DNA of 38,548 nt from RFSX01 sp964567435. Lineage in GTDB: Bacteria; Bacteroidota; Bacteroidia; Chitinophagales; Saprospiraceae. This document shows positions 1-7,586 of this stretch, in pieces; position 1 is the first letter of the stretch, and each line of letters starts with the position of its first letter. The notes beneath the pieces are model-generated. The model searched no databases and had not been told where the DNA came from. It worked only from the letters and a program-made list of their open reading frames with translations. The DNA lies in NCBI GenBank assembly GCA_964567435.1, contig CAZMMQ010000032.1:1-38548 (forward strand), written 5' to 3'. The position numbers and the translations under genes are program-made.

Positions 1-59
1 ACCAAATGCACTGTCAACCAGCTAACTGTATGACTTCCACGTCTTTGTCTTTCTCCCAT
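1..59 (-). CDS. IS200/IS605-type transposase (TnpA) N-terminus, cut by window edge
   Basis: Reading the minus strand from the ATG at 59-57 gives 19 residues to the window edge, beginning MGERQRRGSHTVSWLTVHL. The R-G-S-H-T-V-x-x-L-T-V-H-L pattern matches the start of IS200/IS605 TnpA proteins as I remember them; the family is a single-domain HUH (Y1) transposase acting on single-stranded DNA. The HUH motif and catalytic tyrosine lie outside the window, so activity cannot be judged. A small perfect hairpin 38 bases upstream fits the left end of such an element. The identification rests on a short stretch and is moderate. Confidence 0.5.
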   Translation of the reverse strand, partial: MGERQRRGSHTVSWLTVHL

Positions 60-96
60 CTTCTCAAGATATAAAATTTGTAGAAACTGAAAGTAG

Positions 97-111
97 TGGA
101 CTAAAAGTCCA
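97..111 (-). mobile_element. Hairpin, candidate left end of the IS200/IS605 element
   Basis: TGGACT-AAA-AGTCCA is a perfect 6-bp stem with a 3-base loop, upstream of the putative tnpA start. IS200/IS605 elements carry subterminal hairpins recognised by TnpA instead of terminal inverted repeats. The position and size fit; the exact cleavage site and the other end cannot be seen. Confidence 0.4.
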
Positions 112-203
112 TAGATTCAACTAACTTTTGAGACCATTGAATGTGTTAGTGGTGTAAATTGTAAATGAAGAATTGTCTTATGATTTATTGGAGAGCAATT
201 ATT

Positions 204-734
204 TCAATGGTTATAGCACGGCCGAAGCATTAGGTACACGACTGGACCTGTAATCATTACATACAACCAGACCGGGTAAACCCATCTTGCCATACGCTTA
301 TGCTTATCTACGGACATGGTTATACCACGATTAAATGTCAACAAAATAAAAGGCAAGGAAAGTCCAGCCAGAATTATATGTGATATAAGGATGATAAAGT
401 ATACCGTCCTTATTGAACCAACACCACAATACTTGGTTTCAGGTGTAGTAAAGTGATATACCACATAAGATAATAGAAAAAAGAATGAGCACACCATCGC
501 TCCGAATACCATATTTCGGTGCATATAGACATTTTTCTTCTTAATAAATACCAATGCAGAAATTAAAAAGACGGCAGCTAACGAATTCACAACTGCATGA
601 AACATCGGCATCCAACTTGTATCAAAATCTACATTAAATCTCTCTGCCGGTCTCATCAATATGACGATGGCGATAACTAATACAGAAATAATATAGGCTA
701 GTCTATCCAAAGTCTTTAGTTCAGGCTTTTGCAT
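204..734 (-). CDS. DUF420 family membrane protein, oxidase-associated
   Basis: This 176-aa protein has about five hydrophobic segments and the spaced histidines of the DUF420 family (MFHAVVNS, YMHRNMVF, YVVYHF, ISHIILAG, KHKRMARWVYPVWLYVMI). DUF420 proteins lie at the ends of Bacteroidota oxidase clusters and resemble CtaM-type factors needed for oxidase maturation; a direct role here is inferred from context. It starts 4 bases after the stop of the SCO-like gene, so the two are translationally close. Downstream lies the putative IS end, so the respiratory cluster seems to stop here. Confidence 0.8.
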   Translation of the reverse strand: MQKPELKTLDRLAYIISVLVIAIVILMRPAERFNVDFDTSWMPMFHAVVNSLAAVFLISALVFIKKKNVYMHRNMVFGAMVCSFFFLLSYVVYHFTTPETKYCGVGSIRTVYFIILISHIILAGLSLPFILLTFNRGITMSVDKHKRMARWVYPVWLYVMITGPVVYLMLRPCYNH

Positions 735-738
735 ATGC

Positions 739-1221
739 TTACTGTGCTTTTGAGTTTTTCATTCTAATATCCTTTTCTTTTTGCTTTGGTAGCATTAGAG
801 CAATATCTTCTATTATTCTCGAGAGGATCTGTTCTCCTTGACCTATATACTTCTGTCGTACATTCAAGGAGGTGTCGACAAGTAGGTAGTTGGCATCATA
901 GACACTATGTAGTGGGATATCTATTGTACTTTTATTGAATGACTGAAAAGTATAAGCATCTTTAAACTGATCAAGCAACTCTAGTTCTTTGTCAGAATAC
1001 GTTTGCGAAAAAGACAGAAACGATGTCTTATCTTTAAATAGAAGTGTCAATGTTTTTTTTTCATCATCAGTCCATTGATTATCTGTCAGCAGATTTCCTT
1101 TAGGTACTAATTCTATATTCTTTTCTCTACGCCATTCTAATCCATGTTGTAGGAAATACCATGAGCCTGCAGGTAAAACTACTACAAGCATGAGAACGGC
1201 TATTGTTTTTATATACTTCAT
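739..1221 (-). CDS. Cysteine-free SCO/thioredoxin-like membrane-anchored protein
   Basis: From the ATG at 1221 the product is 160 aa: an N-terminal membrane anchor (about residues 5-24) and a short periplasmic domain ending in the pattern YLLVDTSLNVRQKYIG followed by an amphipathic helix, which resembles the C-terminal end of SCO/SenC copper chaperones. The gene sits between COX4 and DUF420, where Bacteroidota clusters usually carry SCO. The protein has no cysteine at all, so the CxxxC copper/thiol site of SCO is missing; a His-Ser pair (residues 105-106) lies near where the SCO ligand histidine would be. A longer reading from a TTG at 1233 is unlikely because that codon lies in a hairpin tail. 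It may be a degenerate SCO or an unrelated small protein; family assignment is tentative. Confidence 0.5.
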   Translation of the reverse strand: MKYIKTIAVLMLVVVLPAGSWYFLQHGLEWRREKNIELVPKGNLLTDNQWTDDEKKTLTLLFKDKTSFLSFSQTYSDKELELLDQFKDAYTFQSFNKSTIDIPLHSVYDANYLLVDTSLNVRQKYIGQGEQILSRIIEDIALMLPKQKEKDIRMKNSKAQ

Positions 1222-1231
1222 AGGCAGGTAC

Positions 1232-1259
1232 AAAAAAAGGCCAACAGTGCGGCCTTTTT
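1232..1259 (-). terminator. Hairpin with U-tract between COX4 and the SCO-like gene
   Basis: On the minus strand AAAAAGGCC and GGCCTTTTT form a 9-bp stem around an 8-base loop, followed by two more Ts. It lies 46 bases after the COX4 stop and 10 bases before the ATG of the next gene. It looks like a factor-independent terminator or attenuator that reduces read-through into the last two genes. Confidence 0.65.
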
Positions 1260-1305
1260 GTTTATTATTAATTGTTTCGTATTTAAATTTTATTTGTCAT
1301 TATCA

Positions 1306-1716
1306 CTAATGATCTTTGATCTCATAAGTCTTTGTCTCAAGCTTTGGCTTATTTATCATTTCTATCTCCGCCTCATTTTTATCCAGTATTCCGTTACGGC
1401 TATTTTTCCAGTACTTTCCTTCCATGATAAAAGCAATTATAGCCCAGACTAATAATCCTAAAGGTAAAAGTACTGACTTTACTAAGCCAGGCACTTCATA
1501 CTTCATGTGCATAAATTCATATACAATCAAGTAAGCTTTCACAATACTCATGGCAATCATGACCAATGCTATTAACCCTTCATTGAAATGAACGCCATCA
1601 ACTAAATAGCCTTTCCCCAATAGCGCAAACAATACTTCGCAAATAGTAATTAGCGCTAAGATTGAGATAATCTTGGTCGCTCTACTTTTAGATTCTGAAT
1701 ATGATAAATGTCCCAT
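1306..1716 (-). CDS. Cytochrome c oxidase subunit IV family protein
   Basis: This 136-aa protein has three transmembrane segments and the motif MSIVKAYLIVYEFMHMKYE, typical of the small subunit IV of bacterial caa3-type oxidases. It is an accessory subunit of the heme-copper oxidase and carries no cofactor. The hydrophilic tail after about residue 100 is charged and should face the cytoplasm. It follows subunit III by 40 bases and is itself followed by a terminator-like hairpin, so it appears to end the main transcript of the operon. Confidence 0.85.
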   Translation of the reverse strand: MGHLSYSESKSRATKIISILALITICEVLFALLGKGYLVDGVHFNEGLIALVMIAMSIVKAYLIVYEFMHMKYEVPGLVKSVLLPLGLLVWAIIAFIMEGKYWKNSRNGILDKNEAEIEMINKPKLETKTYEIKDH

Positions 1717-1756
1717 TGAACTTTTCTTTAAATTTTAATCTTTTGAAATCGGTCTA

Positions 1757-2668
1757 TTAAATCAGATAGAATACTAGGAAAACAAATACCCATACTAAAT
1801 CTACAAAGTGCCAGTATAATCCAATCTTTTCAACCATCTCATATCCATTTCTTCTTCTAACATATAATCCTGTAGCTACATTTACACAAATAATTATCAG
1901 GAATATAACTCCAGAGAGTACGTGAAATCCGTGAAATCCTGTAATAAAGAAGAATAGTGCTCCAAATGCTTTTGGACCAAACTCCTGTGTCTTGATGACT
2001 TTATTTCCGTTGTCATCCAATAGATTTTGACCATTGGCATCTAAAGCCTCATAAGGCAATTTGTGCCACTCTCCACCGTGCTGGTGTATCAAATAAGAAT
2101 CTCCCGGTTCGAATATATCACCTGCATTTATACCATGACCATCTCCTTCTAAGTATTTACCATGCTCAGTATGAGCACTAAATGGATTTGTCGTTATAGA
2201 CACATGCTCTTTTTGAATTAATGTAGACCATTCCCATGCTTGGCAAGACAAAAAACCTATTCCACCTAGTATCGTTAGAACCATCCAAAACACAACGCCA
2301 TTCTTATTCTCCTGATGTCCTTCTTGTACTGCTCTAACCATAGTCCATGAACTAAATAAGAGAACGAAGGTCATGAAGGTTACAAAAACAAGTGGATAAT
2401 TTGGCTCACTTAGAAAGGGTATTAGACTGAATACAAAATCTGGTACAGGCCAGGTAGGCATACTCATTCTAAGTGTACCATAGGCAATCAAAAATCCTGC
2501 AAAAGTAAATGCATCCGATACCAAAAAATACCACATCATCAATTTCCCATAACTCGCCTTAAACGGCCGCTTACCTCCATCCCACAGTTTGTCATTATCA
2601 TGATCGTCATGATGGTCGTGCCCATGAGTATGATGATCGTCAGTATGATGTGTCATAGTATCTGCCAT
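1757..2668 (-). CDS. Cytochrome c oxidase subunit III, His-rich N-terminus and periplasmic-type insert
   Basis: The 303-aa product has subunit III helices and the signature GALFFFITGFHGFHVLSG (about residues 236-253), ending with the typical final helix containing LYWHFVDLVWVFVF. Two parts are unusual: residues 7-24 are almost all His and Asp, and a hydrophilic insert of roughly 75 residues (about 152-230) separates two helices. Subunit III stabilises the catalytic core and has no redox centre. It follows a second, shorter subunit III protein by 14 bases, an arrangement common in Bacteroidota clusters. Confidence 0.9.
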   Translation of the reverse strand: MADTMTHHTDDHHTHGHDHHDDHDNDKLWDGGKRPFKASYGKLMMWYFLVSDAFTFAGFLIAYGTLRMSMPTWPVPDFVFSLIPFLSEPNYPLVFVTFMTFVLLFSSWTMVRAVQEGHQENKNGVVFWMVLTILGGIGFLSCQAWEWSTLIQKEHVSITTNPFSAHTEHGKYLEGDGHGINAGDIFEPGDSYLIHQHGGEWHKLPYEALDANGQNLLDDNGNKVIKTQEFGPKAFGALFFFITGFHGFHVLSGVIFLIIICVNVATGLYVRRRNGYEMVEKIGLYWHFVDLVWVFVFLVFYLI

Positions 2669-2682
2669 GATTCTATCTGTTC

Positions 2683-3264
2683 TTATTTAACGAATAATAA
2701 AAATATGAGTAAGTATACCCACAGTAAATCAACAAAATGCCAGTAGTGCACTACCAACTTAAATCGTGTTCTTCTTTTTGCGGTCACTACAAATGGTAGT
2801 GTGTACGCATGGAGTAATGCAACAGTGATCGCTGCCATACCTCCTAATATATGCAAGGCATGAAGCCAAGTAATCAAATAAAAGAATGATCCGCTTACAT
2901 TCGCCTTTAAATCTATACCAGTTTCGAATAGAGTAAACCAGCCTTGGAATTGCAGTATGACAAATCCAAGGGCTAATAGAAATGAAACTATGAGCAATAA
3001 CTTATATTGTCTTTCTACACTCTTGAGAAAATAATGGTAAGACAAATGCAAAGTGACACTACTTAACAGTAGGATGCCTGTGCTCCAATAGAAGTGGCTA
3101 GGCAGTGCAAACTCAAGCCAATCACCTTGTGCATGTCTCACTATATATCCACTAGTCAAGGCACCGAACATCATCATAATACTCGCAAAGGCAATGTATA
3201 GTCCAAACACCTGAGGGTGGATTCTATTTCTTATCTGTAACGGATCTATACTTCTTACTCTCAT
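2683..3264 (-). CDS. Cytochrome c oxidase subunit III-like protein (short form)
   Basis: This 193-aa protein has five hydrophobic segments and ends with VVHYWHFVDLLWVYLLIFLL, the closing helix of subunit III. The SFFYLITWLHALHILGG segment corresponds to the FFxITGxHGxHV signature of the family in altered form. It lacks the insert and His-rich start of its neighbour. It begins 3 bases after the heme O synthase stop, suggesting coupled translation. The pair probably supplies two half or alternative subunits III; which one enters the complex cannot be decided here. Confidence 0.85.
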   Translation of the reverse strand: MRVRSIDPLQIRNRIHPQVFGLYIAFASIMMMFGALTSGYIVRHAQGDWLEFALPSHFYWSTGILLLSSVTLHLSYHYFLKSVERQYKLLLIVSFLLALGFVILQFQGWFTLFETGIDLKANVSGSFFYLITWLHALHILGGMAAITVALLHAYTLPFVVTAKRRTRFKLVVHYWHFVDLLWVYLLIFLLFVK

Positions 3265-3267
3265 TCC

Positions 3268-4164
3268 CTATCCAATTAAATAAAGTAATAGAACAATAGG
3301 TAAGTAAAAGAAAGAACTAAACATCAGTCCTAAGGCTGTACTTCGAGATGGTCTAACCTGTAGCCGTATAGCCATTAAAGCATAGATTATTGTCACTACG
3401 CATACTGCTATAAGTGCCCAGAGGGCTATGGAAAATCCATTGAGGTAACCTATAAGTATAGTAGGCAGTATAAGCAAGGCATATATTGCGGAATATAGAC
3501 CAAGGTTTCTGTCTATACGACCTTCACTATTTTTTGGAAGGAGTTTATACCCTGCTTCATTATAATCTTCAAAAGACAGATATGCAATGGCCCAAAAGTG
3601 AGGGAATTGCCATAAAAACTGTATGAAGAATAATACTATTCCTAGAATCGTAATTGTCCCTGAATGAGCCACAACTCCAATCAGCACTGGCAGAGCACCT
3701 GGTATTGCTCCAATAGCTACTGAGAGTGTAGAATATCTTTTCATAGGAGTATACAAAAAAGCGTACAGCACAAAGGAACACATACCAATAAATGCTGTCA
3801 GCGGATTGATAATCCCTAGGCAAATAACACCGAAGACCAAAAGCAATCCACTACTCATTACTGCTTCAGATGGCTTCATTCTATTAGCAGCTAATGGCCT
3901 GTTCATTGTACGGGTCATCATCGCATCATACTCTCTTTCCAATACCTGATTTATTCCATTTGCGGCTCCAGTAACAGTAAATCCTCCGATAGCCAACAAG
4001 CATAAGGTTAGCCAATCTATAGAGGTCCCGGCAGCAACTAAATATGACAATACAGAAGATCCGACTACCATCAAGGTTAATCTGAACTTGACCAACATCT
4101 TGTAGTCCTGTATTTTGGAATACTGTGTTCTAGAATTAATGTCCTTTGTCAATACTTTGCTCAC
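3268..4164 (-). CDS. ctaB: Protoheme IX farnesyltransferase (heme O synthase)
   Basis: This 298-aa UbiA-family membrane enzyme adds a farnesyl group to protoheme to make heme O, the precursor of the heme A used by the oxidase. The polyprenyl-diphosphate binding motif is seen at about residues 69-90 (NGINQVLEREYD followed by AMMTRTMNRPL), with eight to nine hydrophobic segments and the second conserved region EDYNEAGYKLLP. Its length is normal for CtaB/CyoE. Its place between COX1 and the COX3 genes is the usual Bacteroidota order. Confidence 0.93.
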   Translation of the reverse strand: MSKVLTKDINSRTQYSKIQDYKMLVKFRLTLMVVGSSVLSYLVAAGTSIDWLTLCLLAIGGFTVTGAANGINQVLEREYDAMMTRTMNRPLAANRMKPSEAVMSSGLLLVFGVICLGIINPLTAFIGMCSFVLYAFLYTPMKRYSTLSVAIGAIPGALPVLIGVVAHSGTITILGIVLFFIQFLWQFPHFWAIAYLSFEDYNEAGYKLLPKNSEGRIDRNLGLYSAIYALLILPTILIGYLNGFSIALWALIAVCVVTIIYALMAIRLQVRPSRSTALGLMFSSFFYLPIVLLLYLIG

Positions 4165-4202
4165 CGGGTTAGCTTTCTGTATTTATTCTATTGTCAATTA
4201 AA

Positions 4203-6053
4203 TTAATGGTCTCCTGCTACCTCACCTTCAGCCATCGGCTGATATTGTGGGATAAATTCTTTTCCATCTTTTCCATAATCATAAGCCCATCTGTGTACAG
4301 AAGGAATCTTACCAGGCCAATTTCCGTGACCTGCATTTATAGGTGTTGTCCATTCCAATGTATTGGCACCATATGGATTCTTTGACGTCATTTTCTTACC
4401 ATGGAATATGCTATAGAAGAAATTGATAACCATTAATACCTGTGCAGCAAAAACCACAATAGCAGCGATAGTTATGAATTCATTCATTGGTCCAAAATGT
4501 TTGAATGCATCAAAGGTTTCAAAGCTATAGTAACGCCTTGGTACACCTGCCATACCGAGATAGTGCATAGGCCAAAATATCGCATAGGCACCGATGATAG
4601 TCACCCAGAAGTGAATACGTCCCAGTGTATCATTCATAAATCGACCAAACATCTTTGGAAACCAATGATATACACCACAATACATACCAAAGAATGCTGC
4701 AATACCCATCACGATGTGGAAGTGGGCTACTACAAAATAGGTATCATGTAATTGAATATCAATCGCAGAATTACCTAAGAATATACCTGTCAATCCTCCT
4801 GAGATAAACATGGATACAAATCCAATAGCAAATAACATCGCTGCATTGAATCTTATATTACCACCCCATAGGGTCGTAATCCAGTTGAATACCTTGACGG
4901 CGGAGGGGACCGCAATAATCAAGGTGAATATGACAAAGAAGTTAGACAAGAAAGGATTTACCCCAGACATAAACATATGGTGTGCCCATACTATAAAGGC
5001 TAGGAATCCAATCGCTAACATCGATAATACCATTGCTGAGTAACCAAAGATTGGTTTACGAGAATGTACCGACAATACCTCAGACACAATCCCCATCGCA
5101 GGCAATATGATTATATATACTTCAGGGTGTCCTAAGAACCAGAACAAATGCTGGAATAATATTGGACTACCTCCTACTCGATCTAGCGCTTGTCCATCGA
5201 TAAATATTTCATTCAAAAAGAAGCTTGTACCCAAGCCTCTATCCATCATCAACATGAAAAATCCTGAAGCCAGTACTGGAAATGATAAGACACCTAAGAT
5301 GGCTGTGATAAAGAATGCCCACATAGGCAATGGCATTCTCCATAAAGTCATTCCTTTAGTTCGTAGATTAAGTATCGTTGTGATATAGTTAATTCCACCT
5401 AATAAGGCTGATACAACAAATAAGGTCAGACTTACTAGCCATAACGTCATTCCTGTGCCTGATCCTGATGAAGCTTGTTCTAAAGCACTCAGAGGAGGAT
5501 ATGCTGTCCAACCTCCTGAAAATGGTCCAGTACTCAAAAACAAAGAATAAAACATAACACAAGACGCCAAGAAGAAAAACCAATATGACAACATGTTAAG
5601 GAATGGAGATGCCATATCTCTTGCGCCTACTTGCAATGGAATTAGTAAGTTACTAAAGGTACCACTTAGACCAGCCGTCAGAACAAAGAAAACGAGTATC
5701 GTCCCGTGCATCGTTACCAAGGCATAATAAAACTCTGGTGAGAGCTGTCCAATCCCATCATTAACTGTAATCCACTTACCTAAGATTGGCTTAAGCCATT
5801 GAATATCTGCTTCTGGAAATCCTAATTGTAGTCTAAATACAATGGACATAGCAGCTCCAATAATTGCCCAGAAAATTCCTGTAATAAGAAATTGTCTGGC
5901 AATAATCTTATGGTCCATACTAAATATATAGTGACCAATAAATCCTGACTGATACTTATCTCCATGATGATGATCATGAAAGTGATCATCATATCCTTGT
6001 TCTTCAATAATTATGTCAACAGGATCACTAAGCTTATTTGCGACGTGTGCCAT
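4203..6053 (-). CDS. ctaD: Cytochrome c oxidase subunit I (heme a/a3-Cu-B)
   Basis: This 616-aa catalytic subunit reduces oxygen to water and pumps protons. Visible residues include H116 (low-spin heme), the GHPEVY motif with H309, E311 and Y313 (Cu-B ligand, proton-path Glu and cross-linked Tyr), the His pair H358-H359, and H444/H446 in VVAHFHIVMG (heme ligands). The Glu in GHPEVY points to an A1-type oxidase. Twelve or more transmembrane helices are predicted. The N-terminus has a short His cluster (residues 24-30, HFHDHHH), echoing those of other subunits in this operon. The gene starts 6 bases after COX2. Confidence 0.96.
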   Translation of the reverse strand: MAHVANKLSDPVDIIIEEQGYDDHFHDHHHGDKYQSGFIGHYIFSMDHKIIARQFLITGIFWAIIGAAMSIVFRLQLGFPEADIQWLKPILGKWITVNDGIGQLSPEFYYALVTMHGTILVFFVLTAGLSGTFSNLLIPLQVGARDMASPFLNMLSYWFFFLASCVMFYSLFLSTGPFSGGWTAYPPLSALEQASSGSGTGMTLWLVSLTLFVVSALLGGINYITTILNLRTKGMTLWRMPLPMWAFFITAILGVLSFPVLASGFFMLMMDRGLGTSFFLNEIFIDGQALDRVGGSPILFQHLFWFLGHPEVYIIILPAMGIVSEVLSVHSRKPIFGYSAMVLSMLAIGFLAFIVWAHHMFMSGVNPFLSNFFVIFTLIIAVPSAVKVFNWITTLWGGNIRFNAAMLFAIGFVSMFISGGLTGIFLGNSAIDIQLHDTYFVVAHFHIVMGIAAFFGMYCGVYHWFPKMFGRFMNDTLGRIHFWVTIIGAYAIFWPMHYLGMAGVPRRYYSFETFDAFKHFGPMNEFITIAAIVVFAAQVLMVINFFYSIFHGKKMTSKNPYGANTLEWTTPINAGHGNWPGKIPSVHRWAYDYGKDGKEFIPQYQPMAEGEVAGDH

Positions 6054-6059
6054 ATGGAT

Positions 6060-7553
6060 TTATTTTGAAAGTATTTTTAATTCGGTTCTTCGGTTGGCTT
6101 GTCTCCCTTCAGGAGTTTCATTCGTTTCTACTGGTACGGCTTCTCCATATCCCTTGGGTGACATAACACCAGCACTTATTCCTTTATTAGCTAGATAATC
6201 GACAACGGCCTGCGCTCTTGCTTGAGAAAGAGAAAGATTGGCGTTATCATCACCTTGACTGTCTGTGTGACCTGATAATTCTACTTTAACTGTTGAGTTA
6301 GCTTTGAGTAAGCCTGATAGATTATCAAGTTCGTATTTAGATATATTCTTTAGTGACGCTGAACCAGAATCAAAAAATACATTAGTTAATCTAATCACTT
6401 CAGCATCATCTGATTCTAGTGCAGTTGAGAAAGCACTCTTAAGTTCCTTCTCTCTACTCATAATTTCTAGATCCAATAGTTGGCCTTTAAATGGATCGTT
6501 ATCTGTATTTCTTATGTTTTGCATGTAATAAGAATTTTGTTCAGAAGCCCATTGCGCATATTCTTCTTCTGATACAATTTCAACTATTCTTCTCATACTA
6601 TAATGTCCTGAGCCACACAATTCTGCACATGCCAATTCAAAATTGAACTCTTCCCATCTCTGAGGTCCATCTGGGTCAGTTGGATATGCTGGGACCTGAT
6701 ACTCAGGATAATCCTTAAGTCGCTTTCGATACTCTGCAGTGGTTGTTCTAGGTGTGAAGATAAAGTGAGTCGGTAATCCTGGAACGGCATCCATCTTTAC
6801 ACGAAAGTGTGGGAGGTAAAAGTTATGAAGTACATCCTTAGAAGTAATTCTGACTCTAACTTTCTTACCGACTGGTAATACGATTCTATCTGGAAGAAAA
6901 TCGTCTATATTCTTTGTATCAGTCCAATCTTGACCGAGTTGATTTATTCCAGGTTCTATAAGTCTAAAATTCTTTGTACCTAGTTTTCCATCTGGTCCAG
7001 GGTATCTAATATCCCAGGCAAACTGATAGCCTGTCGCTTCGATCTCTATGTGGTCTTCTCCTGGTTCTATATCAGCCATCACATCATTCCATATTATCAA
7101 TCCTCTGACAACTAAGAAAATCAGCACGAACGTTGGAATCACTGTCCAAATGACTTCGAGCTTAGTGCTATGCGGAAAGAAAGTCGCTATTCTGTTCTTG
7201 TCTTCTCTATACTTATAAGAAAACCAGAATAAAGCTATATGGGTGAGTATAAATACGATACCTGTAAAGAACAGTGTTACATTAAATATGCTATCTAAAT
7301 CGGCACCGTGCGAAGATGCAGATGCATGCGGCCCATACCCAAGCATTCTGTCTTTGAAAACCCAAGCTGATACTACACAAAAGATCAAGAAGACTACTAA
7401 AAATACCAATAGGTAGAATCCTGTCCGGTTATTCTTTTGCAATTCGACTTCTTCCTCACCTCTTATTTTGGCAGAAAGCTCTGAGACCTTCCCCAATTGG
7501 ACCAGGATAACTCCTAGTAAGACAACTATTAATATTGCTGTAAGCCCAATCAT
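6060..7553 (-). CDS. Cytochrome c oxidase subunit II fused to an OmpA-like domain
   Basis: This 497-aa protein combines two modules. Residues 1-150 contain an extra N-terminal helix and the two-to-three membrane segments of COX2. The cupredoxin domain carries an intact Cu-A site: H243, then CAELCGSGHYSM with C309, E311, C313, H317 and M320. After a linker (about 330-385) residues 388-497 form an OmpA-family domain with VFFDSGSASL, LSGHTDSQGDDNANLSLSQA and a final ANRRTELKI, including the Asp and Arg that bind diaminopimelate in this family. In caa3 oxidases a cytochrome c domain occupies this position; none is present here. The domain would sit in the periplasm and could tie the oxidase to peptidoglycan, which is inference. 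Confidence 0.93.
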   Translation of the reverse strand: MIGLTAILIVVLLGVILVQLGKVSELSAKIRGEEEVELQKNNRTGFYLLVFLVVFLIFCVVSAWVFKDRMLGYGPHASASSHGADLDSIFNVTLFFTGIVFILTHIALFWFSYKYREDKNRIATFFPHSTKLEVIWTVIPTFVLIFLVVRGLIIWNDVMADIEPGEDHIEIEATGYQFAWDIRYPGPDGKLGTKNFRLIEPGINQLGQDWTDTKNIDDFLPDRIVLPVGKKVRVRITSKDVLHNFYLPHFRVKMDAVPGLPTHFIFTPRTTTAEYRKRLKDYPEYQVPAYPTDPDGPQRWEEFNFELACAELCGSGHYSMRRIVEIVSEEEYAQWASEQNSYYMQNIRNTDNDPFKGQLLDLEIMSREKELKSAFSTALESDDAEVIRLTNVFFDSGSASLKNISKYELDNLSGLLKANSTVKVELSGHTDSQGDDNANLSLSQARAQAVVDYLANKGISAGVMSPKGYGEAVPVETNETPEGRQANRRTELKILSK

Positions 7554-7586
7554 TATCTTCTACTTTATTTTTTCTAAAATTGAATT

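Noticed and set aside
95..130. Stem-loop near 97-111 as part of a tRNA
   Set aside because: There are no matching acceptor, D or T arms around it, so it does not fold as a tRNA; it fits an IS end better.
134..210. 8-base inverted repeat (CCATTGAA / TTCAATGG) around the DUF420 stop
   Set aside because: The arms are 61 bases apart with no T-tract and a repeat of this size is expected by chance in A/T-rich DNA.
4497..5388. Several plus-strand frames of 60-95 codons over COX1
   Set aside because: They lie antisense to a strongly conserved gene, have no family resemblance and no start context; they are shadows of the real reading frame.
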